From positions 159,915 through 223,914 of the forward strand of contig JANXOF010000061.1 of the NCBI GenBank assembly GCA_025353725.1: a DNA stretch of 64,000 nt, in the 5' to 3' direction. This DNA comes from Polyangiaceae bacterium. Its GTDB lineage: Bacteria > Myxococcota_A > Polyangia > Polyangiales > Polyangiaceae. This document shows, one piece after another, positions 57,547 to 64,000 of this stretch. The translations under genes and the position numbers were made by a program. How positions within the stretch are numbered: the first letter of the stretch is position 1; each line of letters opens with the position of its first letter. The notes beneath the pieces were generated by a model. That model saw only the letters and a list, made by a program, of their open reading frames with translations, had not been told where the DNA came from and ran no database searches.

Positions 57547-58539
57547 ATGCGTGACGCCATGGTGTCGTGGGGAATCGTCGGCTGCGGCTGGGTCGCGCAA
57601 GACTATGTGGCTCCTGCGTTCCGTCAAGCAACCAACGCGCGCCTCATCGCGGCGTGTGATGCGCGCCTCGACCGGGCGACGGCGCTCGTGGGCCGAGGCG
57701 GGACAAGCGATCTCTCCTCTTTTTTGGCCACCCCCGACCTTGACGCCGTGTACGTCGCGACGCCGAACGACTCGCACTGCGCAATCACGGAAGCCGCGGC
57801 GCGCGCTGGAAAGCACGTCCTTTGCGAAAAGCCGATGGCCGCTTGTTACGAAGACGCAGTTCGCATGGTCGAAGCGTGCGCCGAGGCCGGCGTACAATAT
57901 GCGACGGCTTTCGACCAGCGCTTCCAGGGGCGCCACGTTGCGCTCAGAGAACTTGTTCAAGCGGGCGAACTCGGCACTGTGACGCTCGTCCGCATTCACT
58001 ATGCATGCTGGCTCCCCGCGGATTGGGCGCAAGACAACTGGCGTATCGACCCGGCGCGCGCGGGCGGGGGAGCCTTCGTCGACCTCGCGCCGCACGGCCT
58101 CGACCTCGCGCAAATGCTCCTTGCAGAGCCCATCATCGATTTCGAAGTGCTCCTCCAACGCCGCGTTTTCGAGTACCCAGTCGATGACGGCGGGGTTGCC
58201 ATTGGTCGCACCGCTTCGGGAGCTCTCGTACTCATGAACGTTGCCTACAATTGCCCTAACGCGTTCTCTCGGCGCACCCTTGAAGTGATTGGGACGAAAG
58301 CGCGCGCGGAAGCCATCGACACGATGGGGCAGACGCCCGGTGGGCGGCTCGTTGTCACGGGGTGTGACGGCAGCTCGCGCGAGGTTCAGCCCTCGCTCGA
58401 CCGCTCGCCATTCGCAACGGGCATCGAGGCATTCTCCGACGCTATCATCCGCGGGGAGCCGTTTCGCTTTTCACCCGAGGGCGACTTGCAGACTGCGAGA
58501 CTGCTCGAGCGCGCTCGGCGCCCACGACGCGAACCATGA
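57547..58539 (+). CDS. Gfo/Idh/MocA-family oxidoreductase
   Basis: 330 residues. NAD(P)-binding GIVGCGWVA (9-17), ATPNDSHC (71-78), the catalytic motif CEKPMA with Lys95, and the HxxxD pair in LAPHGLDLAQ. The family oxidises or epimerises sugars and cyclitols, and includes myo-inositol 2-dehydrogenase (IolG), so oxidation of an inositol ring or a sugar is a natural role here. The start could also be the ATG four codons on (57559). It lies 6 bp after the methyltransferase, and its stop overlaps the next start by 4 bp. Confidence 0.93.
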   Translation: MRDAMVSWGIVGCGWVAQDYVAPAFRQATNARLIAACDARLDRATALVGRGGTSDLSSFLATPDLDAVYVATPNDSHCAITEAAARAGKHVLCEKPMAACYEDAVRMVEACAEAGVQYATAFDQRFQGRHVALRELVQAGELGTVTLVRIHYACWLPADWAQDNWRIDPARAGGGAFVDLAPHGLDLAQMLLAEPIIDFEVLLQRRVFEYPVDDGGVAIGRTASGALVLMNVAYNCPNAFSRRTLEVIGTKARAEAIDTMGQTPGGRLVVTGCDGSSREVQPSLDRSPFATGIEAFSDAIIRGEPFRFSPEGDLQTARLLERARRPRREP

Positions 58540-59387
58540 CGCTCGCACACTTTATGTGTCGCCATTGCGGAGCGTGGCATGAGTATTTCGCCTCGCCGCC
58601 TACGTGCTTCGTCTGCTCGGACGTTCGCAACGCGCTTCCTCCCGAGGGCTTCGTGTTCGACCGAGAGAGCGACCTACGCGAGAGGGTGAAACAGGGCGAG
58701 ATCACGACGTCGTGGCGGTATGTCGAAGACGACATCGTGGTTTTTACGAACGCGCCGTCGCTTGGCATCGGCTCATCGGGCTACGTGATCCTAAGACCGG
58801 AGGGGAACGTCGGCTTCGAAGCGACAGCCTGGTATACCGACGAGGCCCTCGCTTTTCTCGACTCCATCGGCGGTCTCACCTCGCTGTCGTCGTCGCACCC
58901 GCACGGAATGGGCGCCCTCTGGCAGCTGCAGCGCAGATTCGACCCGGAGGTCGTGATGCACCGCGACGCCGTCCGCTTCACCAAGGCGTTCGACGTCGAC
59001 TTCACGTTTGACGACACGCTTAGTTTGGCGGGCGGCATCAGCCTTCATCACATAGGCGGTCACTACGAGGGTCATGCGGTACTGCACGATAGGCGACGGC
59101 GCGCTCTTTTCTGTGGCGACGCTATAAAGTTTGAATGGGACAACGAGGGATTGATGATGGGATTGTCGTGTCATAAAGCATTCCACAAGCGTATCCCCTT
59201 GAGCCACGGGGAGGTTCGTCGGTATTTAGACGTGATTGGAGCGCTCGACTTCGCGCAGGTCTTTTCGACGTTTGAGCACGGACCCGGTGTGACCACCGCT
59301 GACGTGGTCCGCTTTTATACAGACCTGCTTTCGCGACCACGTACCACCTCGAGCACCGTGCGTTTTGCCGAGCCGAGGCGCTCATGA
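58536..59387 (+). CDS. Metallo-beta-lactamase-fold protein with N-terminal zinc knuckle
   Basis: 283 residues. An N-terminal C-x2-C...C-x2-C knuckle (Cys8, 11, 24, 27) precedes an MBL-like domain. The usual HxHxDH is replaced by SSHPHGMGAL (His121, His123), followed by GGHYEGHAVLH, LFCGDAIKFE (Asp195) and FEHGPG (His248). The metal site is therefore partly kept and partly changed. The knuckle could bind iron or zinc, as in rubredoxin-linked MBL oxidoreductases. Role unknown; coupled by ATGA to both neighbours. Confidence 0.8.
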   Translation: MTLAHFMCRHCGAWHEYFASPPTCFVCSDVRNALPPEGFVFDRESDLRERVKQGEITTSWRYVEDDIVVFTNAPSLGIGSSGYVILRPEGNVGFEATAWYTDEALAFLDSIGGLTSLSSSHPHGMGALWQLQRRFDPEVVMHRDAVRFTKAFDVDFTFDDTLSLAGGISLHHIGGHYEGHAVLHDRRRRALFCGDAIKFEWDNEGLMMGLSCHKAFHKRIPLSHGEVRRYLDVIGALDFAQVFSTFEHGPGVTTADVVRFYTDLLSRPRTTSSTVRFAEPRRS

Positions 59388-60877
59388 GCGAAGCGCCGAC
59401 CAAGCATTCCCTCGAGGAGGTGCTGGCCATCTTTCGCTCCGGCATTACGAGCCAGGAGTCGCACGAGTTCCGCCTCGATTCGCTCGACCGACTGGGCGTT
59501 CCACTTTGGGGCGTGTTCGCATGGGCCGAAAACGGCGACTTCGCGGATGGCTTCGGATACGGGCCCGACCCACTCGCGGCGAAGGTCGGAGCGTGGGGCG
59601 AGGTTCTCGAAAACCGGTGGGCCACAGCGTCGCTGAAAAACCTGCCTACCTGCCGCGCGTCCTACGCTTCGCTCGGGAGCGCCGCCATCGACCCACGCCT
59701 CTTCTGTTTGGACGCGGGTGCGCCATGGGACCCCGAAGCTACGCGGACGTGGACGACCGCAACGCGCTGGCCAAGCTTCGAGAAGGTTTGGGTGCCACTC
59801 GAAGCGGCGGCCATTTCGGCGCACGAAGGCCCCGACGCGGCCGAGCGTTTGTGGATGCCTATCACCAACGGCCTCGGCGCGGGCGTGTCGCTCGAGCAAG
59901 CCCTCGCTCACGGCATTCTCGAGCAGGTGCAGCGCGACGGCGACTCCGTGGCCTTCCGCGCGCTCGACCGCGGCGACCGAATTCGCCTCGATGACGTTCG
60001 CGACGAGGGCACCCGTGCACGGCTGCGGGAGCTCGACGACGCCGGCATCGAGGTTTTCGCCAAGCTCGCGGAGGTGACGCTCGGCATGCCAGTCGTCTAC
60101 GTCGTCGGTTACGATCGCGACATCGAACGAGCGCCTTTTAGCCTCGCGCTAAGTGCATGCGGAGAGGCCGCACACCCCGACCGCGAGCAGGCGCTCCGTA
60201 AGGCGCTCGACGAGTTTGTCAGCAGCCGATCGCGAAAACGATTCATGCACGGAACACTCGACGACATGCGCGCCGTCGCGCCGCCTGCATACTCCGCGCG
60301 GGTCGAGAGCGACCCATCGTCAGGAGACGAAAGCCGCGCGTTGAGGAGCGTGCTCGACTGGACAAATCTTTCGCGGAAGGCGTTCTTCGACGTCATCGCA
60401 GATCCGCTGTTTAAGGTTCGAAGCACGCGCTCACTCGAGTCGCTGCCGACGGCAGGGCCAGAGATTACGGGGTCCGCCGCCGCGCTTCTCGCTCACCTCG
60501 ACGAACGCCTACGCGCGGAAGAAAGCGAAGTGCTCTTCATCGACTTTACGCCTCCCGGCGCGCCCTTCTCTGTCGTTAAGACCTGTTGCCCGCGCCTCGA
60601 GGTCGAAACGATGAGCTACCATCGAATCGGCCGGCGGAACTTCGAACGTTTGGCGCGGCGCGCGGCAGACGACCCAACGTGCGCGGGGCTCGTCGGCGTC
60701 GGCACGCCGCCTCCGGGGGCGCTTAACGTGCATCTCACGCCCGCCGACGAGGCTGCGATTGGCGGACCGGCGTGGCTCGACCCAGACGCCATCGCGCGCA
60801 AAGTTGGCCCTCTGTATGCTCTCTATCGCGAACCGAACGGACATACCGTCGGCAAGCTGAAGGCTCAAATCCGATGA
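59384..60877 (+). CDS. YcaO-family enzyme
   Basis: 497 residues. YcaO hallmarks: GAWGEVLENRWA (about 69-80, equal to the SxxEAxER block), TNGLGAGVSLEQALAHGILE (161-180) and EQVQRDG (family: ElvERDa), which form the ATP/Mg site. The C-terminal part ends in the TCCPRLEVETMSYHRIG block, the family's PGLE region. YcaO enzymes activate a backbone amide with ATP to form azolines, thioamides or amidines. No precursor peptide, TfuA, E1-like or docking protein is adjacent, so the substrate may be a small amide rather than a ribosomal peptide. Confidence 0.88.
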   Translation: MSEAPTKHSLEEVLAIFRSGITSQESHEFRLDSLDRLGVPLWGVFAWAENGDFADGFGYGPDPLAAKVGAWGEVLENRWATASLKNLPTCRASYASLGSAAIDPRLFCLDAGAPWDPEATRTWTTATRWPSFEKVWVPLEAAAISAHEGPDAAERLWMPITNGLGAGVSLEQALAHGILEQVQRDGDSVAFRALDRGDRIRLDDVRDEGTRARLRELDDAGIEVFAKLAEVTLGMPVVYVVGYDRDIERAPFSLALSACGEAAHPDREQALRKALDEFVSSRSRKRFMHGTLDDMRAVAPPAYSARVESDPSSGDESRALRSVLDWTNLSRKAFFDVIADPLFKVRSTRSLESLPTAGPEITGSAAALLAHLDERLRAEESEVLFIDFTPPGAPFSVVKTCCPRLEVETMSYHRIGRRNFERLARRAADDPTCAGLVGVGTPPPGALNVHLTPADEAAIGGPAWLDPDAIARKVGPLYALYREPNGHTVGKLKAQIR

Positions 60878-61701
60878 AGGCGTTACGCTACGCGTACAAC
60901 ACGAACGGCATGTCGAGTCACCGCCTCGACGACGCCCTCGCCATGCTCGCCGACAACGGGTACGCCGGCGTTGCGCTCACGCTTGACCATCACCACCTCG
61001 ACCCTTTCGCGCAAGACTTTGGTCCAAAGCTCGACGCACTGACGCGTCGGCTCGACTCGCTCGGCCTCGGGCTCGTCGTCGAGACGGGGGCTCGTTTTCT
61101 CCTCGATCCGCGGCGGAAGCACGAACCAACGCTCCTCCACCCCGAGCCGCAAGGTCGTGCTCGACGAGTCGAATTTCTCTGCCGCGCAGTCGACGTGTGC
61201 GCCGCTGGCCGAGGCGAAGTCGTGTCCTTTTGGGCCGGAGTGCCCAAAGTCGCGCGGGAGGTCGCCATGACTTATCTCTATGAGGGGCTCGAACGCGTGC
61301 TCGCGTACGCGGAGGACCGGGCCGTCACCGTCGCGCTGGAGCCGGAGCCCGGAATGTTGGTCGAGACGGTAGCCGATTGGCGCGCTCTCAAAGTTGCATT
61401 TCCGTCGCTCCGGCTGGCCCTTGATCTTGGCCATATCGTCGCGAACGATGAGGGCGACCCCGCGGCGTTCGTGCGCGATGCACGCGAGGAGCTTGCCACC
61501 GTATCGCTTGAAGACATGAAGCGCGGCGTTCATGAGCACCTTTGGATAGGGCAGGGAGATGTCGACTTCCCTTCCGTGTTGGGCGCGCTCCGGGACGTCG
61601 GGTATGAGCGTCTGGTGTGCCTTGAGCTCTCGCGTGATAGCCACCGCGCGGACACTTTGGTGCCCGAGGCCATCCGGCTTCTCCGCGCAATGGAAGCCTG
61701 A
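60874..61701 (+). CDS. TIM-barrel sugar isomerase/epimerase-like protein
   Basis: 275 residues from the ATG at 60874 (ATGA overlap with the YcaO gene). An AP-endonuclease-2/xylose-isomerase-like barrel: RLDDALAMLADNGYAGVALT at the start and metal-site residues in VALEPEPGM (Glu), RLALDLGHIV (Asp, His), HLWIGQGDVDFPSVLGAL and LVCLELSRDSHRA. This superfamily includes the inosose dehydratase IolE and IolI isomerase, so action on an oxidised inositol made by the dehydrogenase is plausible. Not proven. Confidence 0.82.
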   Translation: MKALRYAYNTNGMSSHRLDDALAMLADNGYAGVALTLDHHHLDPFAQDFGPKLDALTRRLDSLGLGLVVETGARFLLDPRRKHEPTLLHPEPQGRARRVEFLCRAVDVCAAGRGEVVSFWAGVPKVAREVAMTYLYEGLERVLAYAEDRAVTVALEPEPGMLVETVADWRALKVAFPSLRLALDLGHIVANDEGDPAAFVRDAREELATVSLEDMKRGVHEHLWIGQGDVDFPSVLGALRDVGYERLVCLELSRDSHRADTLVPEAIRLLRAMEA

Positions 61702-61711
61702 TGGGAATCTG

Positions 61712-62938
61712 ATGAGAGTTCTCTTTCTTTCGCGTCGCTTCTTTCCAACGATTTCCGGAATGAGCGTTTACGCGCTCAACCTCCTACGCGAGCTCGTGAG
61801 GGAGAAGGTCGATGTCACGCTGATTGCCGAATATCGCGCCGATGCGCGGGGCGGGGCCGTCTATGGGTGGGGGCCGCCGATGCCCGTGGAGGGGGTAACG
61901 GTGGTTGGCGCCGAGTCGAAAGGCGAAGTCGAGGGCGGCGACTTTGAGCGTGACATCGACGCACTCGTAGCGCTCGGCCTTCGCGAGCATGCGAGAACGC
62001 CGTTCGACCTCATTCACGCGCAATACGGTTACCCGACGGGCCTGGCGGCGCTCGAACTCGGTCGCCGCACCGGTCTTCCGACGGTCGTATCCATCCAAGG
62101 GGGCGACGGTCATTGGGTCGGCACTTGCTGCGCCTACCATCGATGCGCGATGCAGGCCGTGCTCGATCATGCGGGCGCAATTCTTATCGGCTCGGCATCG
62201 TTCGCCGCCGAGGTCTCCGCGCACAACGGAACGAGCCCCTCACGCTTCACGTTCGTACCCGGTGCGGTCGACACCAAACTTTTTCACCCGCGAGTCGACC
62301 GTACGCTTGGCGCATTCCACGATGCACGGGCGCCCCACTTTCTTTTTCACGGTCGGGTAGATGCGCGAAAGGGCGCGCTCGATCTCGTCGACGCATTTGC
62401 CGACGTACCGGCGCCGGCTCGCCTCACAATTTCGGGCATTGGCCCGGACCACGCGCGAGTCGCGGAGCGCATTCGCGAGCGCGGCTTAGGCACGCGTATC
62501 GACCTGACGGGGTACGTGGCGTATGGCGACGTGCCAAACGTGTACCGCGGCGCCGATCTCTTTGTGTCGCCGACGTACGCCGAAGGCTTTTCAAACACGA
62601 TCCTCGAAGCCATGGCCTCAGGTCTCCCGGTGCTCAGCACGCGCGCAGTTGGCGTCGTCGATTGCGTGCGCAACGAGGAGAACGGGCTTTTGGTCGAGCC
62701 CGAGGACGTTCGCTCGCTCACGGTGGCCATGCGCCGGCTCCTCGAAGACGAAACGCTTCGCACGCGGCTTGCGGCGGCGGCTCACGCCGAGGTCGTCTCG
62801 ACGTACGCATGGTCCGAAGTGAGTCGCCGCATCATCGACGTCTATCAATCACTGCGAGGAACGGCGCCGGCGACGGCGTGGTCGCTCCCCGCCGTCGATC
62901 GCGATTGCCGCTACCGGCGCGAACCGCATCTCTTGTGA
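61712..62938 (+). CDS. GT4-family glycosyltransferase
   Basis: 408 residues from the ATG at 61712, 10 bp after the isomerase stop. GT-B fold of family 4: N-terminal donor-side loop RRFFPTISGMSVYAL, FHGRVDARKGALDLVDAF, and the diagnostic EX7E motif in EGFSNTILEAMASGLPVLS. It should transfer a nucleotide-activated sugar with retention. MshA of mycothiol and BshA of bacillithiol belong to the same family. By position next to ino1-type and PIG-L genes it may glycosylate an inositol derivative. An unusual HWVGTCCAYHRC insertion has three Cys. Confidence 0.93.
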   Translation: MRVLFLSRRFFPTISGMSVYALNLLRELVREKVDVTLIAEYRADARGGAVYGWGPPMPVEGVTVVGAESKGEVEGGDFERDIDALVALGLREHARTPFDLIHAQYGYPTGLAALELGRRTGLPTVVSIQGGDGHWVGTCCAYHRCAMQAVLDHAGAILIGSASFAAEVSAHNGTSPSRFTFVPGAVDTKLFHPRVDRTLGAFHDARAPHFLFHGRVDARKGALDLVDAFADVPAPARLTISGIGPDHARVAERIRERGLGTRIDLTGYVAYGDVPNVYRGADLFVSPTYAEGFSNTILEAMASGLPVLSTRAVGVVDCVRNEENGLLVEPEDVRSLTVAMRRLLEDETLRTRLAAAAHAEVVSTYAWSEVSRRIIDVYQSLRGTAPATAWSLPAVDRDCRYRREPHLL

Positions 62939-63666
62939 AAGCGCTCTTTCTCTCGCCACACCTCGACGACGCGGTTTTATCATGCGGCGCGAGCATCGCA
63001 AAATGGGTCGCCGCCGGCGCCGACGTGGTTCTCGCGACCGTGTTCACCGGTTCGGTCGCCGCACCGCACGGATTCGCCCTCGCGTGTCAAACCGACAAGG
63101 GGCTCGCGCCGGACGTCGATTACATGGCGCTTCGCCGCGCAGAGGATGAGCGCGCGGCTTTGGTCCTCGGCCTTCACTCGGTGCTGCACCTCGGGCTCCT
63201 CGAGGCGCCGCACCGGGGGTATGCCTCGGCGTCGGCGCTTTTCGCGGGCGTCCGCGAAGATGACGTAGCCCCTCTACGGATGCGTGAGCTTCTCGAACAA
63301 ACCGCGCCCAACGTCGTCTTCGTTCCTCAAGCAATTGGAAACCACGTCGACCATGTGCGGGTTACGCGTGCATTTGTGGAGAGCGGTTGGCGAGGACGTG
63401 CGCGGTTTTATCGCGATACGCCCTACGTCGTTCGTCACTTCGACGCTGCGCCAGCCGTCAACCTCGGCGAAGGCCACGACGCATTCGAAGAGATCTCTTT
63501 CGCGAACCTTGCGCAAAAGGTGACGGCGGCAAGTGCGTACAAGACGCAAGTCGCATTTCAATTCGGGGGGACGCGAAACCTCGAAGAAGCGATGGTCACG
63601 CTTGCGAAGCGCGAAGGAGCCTGCGGTGGCCTGGCGCTCGCGGAACGTACCTTCGACCGTCGCTAG
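62935..63666 (+). CDS. PIG-L/LmbE-family deacetylase
   Basis: 243 residues from a GTG in a GTGA overlap with the glycosyltransferase stop. The reading frame is open far upstream but that part is antisense-frame sequence of the glycosyltransferase. Zinc motifs: SPHLDDAVLSCGASIAKW (variant of PHPDDE) and NHVDHVRV (HxxH). The family removes N-acetyl groups from GlcNAc-type substrates (MshB, BshB, PIG-L). Here it would expose an amine for acylation, perhaps by the YcaO step. Last gene of the operon. Confidence 0.93.
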   Translation: MKALFLSPHLDDAVLSCGASIAKWVAAGADVVLATVFTGSVAAPHGFALACQTDKGLAPDVDYMALRRAEDERAALVLGLHSVLHLGLLEAPHRGYASASALFAGVREDDVAPLRMRELLEQTAPNVVFVPQAIGNHVDHVRVTRAFVESGWRGRARFYRDTPYVVRHFDAAPAVNLGEGHDAFEEISFANLAQKVTAASAYKTQVAFQFGGTRNLEEAMVTLAKREGACGGLALAERTFDRR

Positions 63667-64000
63667 TCACTGCGCCTCGATTTTTTTGTCATACTTCGGC
63701 GCGAGCTCGAGATACCGGTCGCGCGGCCAATACGGCACGACACGAATCATCGCCTCGAGGTAAGACTCGGGGTCGAGGTCGTGCAGCATGCACAACGCGA
63801 GGAGAGAAAAGAGGTTGGCCGCCGCTTGCGCGTGAACGCCCGACCCGCAGAACATCCAAGCTTTGCGCCCAACAGTAATGACTCGCAGGGCGCGCTCACT
63901 GGCGTTGTTTTCCAGGCGAAGCCTTCCATCGTCGAGAAAGCGACAGAGCGCGGCGCGCTGGCGGAGGGCGTACCCAAACGCGTTTGCCACGGGACCGCGC
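63667..64000 (-). mobile_element. tnpC: IS66-family transposase, C-terminal part, cut by the window edge
   Basis: At least 111 codons, open to the right edge. It reads RGPVANAFGYALRQRAALCR, LENNASERALR and VPYWPRDRYLELAPKY, the canonical C-terminal DDE-region block of IS66 TnpC. The stop codon lies immediately next to the stop of the deacetylase gene (63664-63666), leaving no room for the usual IS66 terminal inverted repeat between them. It is therefore probably a remnant or an insertion whose end replaced the original 3' flank. Confidence 0.9.

Noticed and set aside
59384..60877. Interpretation as a classical RiPP azoline cluster
   Set aside because: No precursor peptide, no E1-like or flavin dehydrogenase partner, no transporter or protease in the operon.
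62113..62934. Upstream extension of the deacetylase frame (would give a 517-residue protein)
   Set aside because: The extension is out-of-frame glycosyltransferase sequence; the GTG at 62935 gives a normal-length protein with the usual GTGA overlap.
54291..63666. Interpretation as an ebo-type cluster, because of the TIM-barrel protein
   Set aside because: The UbiA-type prenyltransferase and the dehydroquinate-synthase-like enzyme of ebo clusters are missing.
54291..63666. Interpretation as a complete mycothiol pathway
   Set aside because: No MshC cysteine ligase or MshD acetyltransferase; dehydrogenase, isomerase, YcaO and methyltransferase are not part of that pathway.

Overview
The window looks like chromosomal DNA of a Myxococcota bacterium, most likely class Polyangia. 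The evidence is GC-rich coding sequence, many lipobox proteins with acidic or Cys- or Gly-rich tails, a Ser/Thr kinase fused to an ATPase, an FHA-GGDEF protein, an AgmX/PglI-type protein and a stand-alone GspE N-terminal domain protein. This assignment is inference from gene content; there is no rRNA gene and I saw no tRNA.

Region 1 (1-19.2 kb) is mostly intact chromosome: a large secreted zinc metalloprotease, hisD, a SMI1/KNR4 protein, a UPRTase-like protein, an App1-like phosphatase, a kinase-lipoprotein pair, a diguanylate cyclase, an SCP2 protein, an SDR, a HEPN-MNT pair and the overlapping dapA-dapB lysine genes.

Region 2 (19.2-29.5 kb) is plastic and partly decayed. A 176-bp diverged direct repeat occurs twice, 4 kb apart; each copy begins in the 3' end of the same gene family, and the first copy holds only that gene's tail. 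Between the copies lie a Cys-repeat lipoprotein and a LysR pseudogene containing a (CT)14 tract. Downstream, an M1-type peptidase reads in frame into an MntA antitoxin followed by HepT. Then come a regulator that seems to have lost its NTPase half and a Gly-rich lipoprotein.

Region 3 (29.8-52.7 kb) holds housekeeping genes (rsmD, truA, an HtrA protease, secA, uspA, gcvP) and lipoproteins. It is broken at 37.5-39.9 kb by at least two deletion-type scars: a membrane-protein/hydrolase junction and an RCC1 / CPBP-like junction. A 1.6-kb stretch with no convincing gene follows (52.65-54.29 kb).

Region 4 (54.29-63.67 kb) is the main discovery. It is a compact nine-gene operon, six of whose eight junctions are 4-bp ATGA/GTGA overlaps: inositol-3-phosphate synthase, a degenerate HD protein, a SAM methyltransferase, a Gfo/Idh/MocA dehydrogenase, a zinc-knuckle metallo-beta-lactamase-fold protein, a YcaO protein, a TIM-barrel sugar isomerase-like protein, a GT4 glycosyltransferase and a PIG-L/LmbE deacetylase. 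The synthase + GT4 + deacetylase set parallels the early steps of mycothiol biosynthesis, but no MshC/MshD homologue is present and a YcaO enzyme sits in the middle. I infer an undescribed pathway to an inositol- or cyclitol-containing amino-glycoside, with YcaO supplying an ATP-dependent amide or thioamide step. A partial IS66 transposase gene abuts the operon's end and runs off the window.
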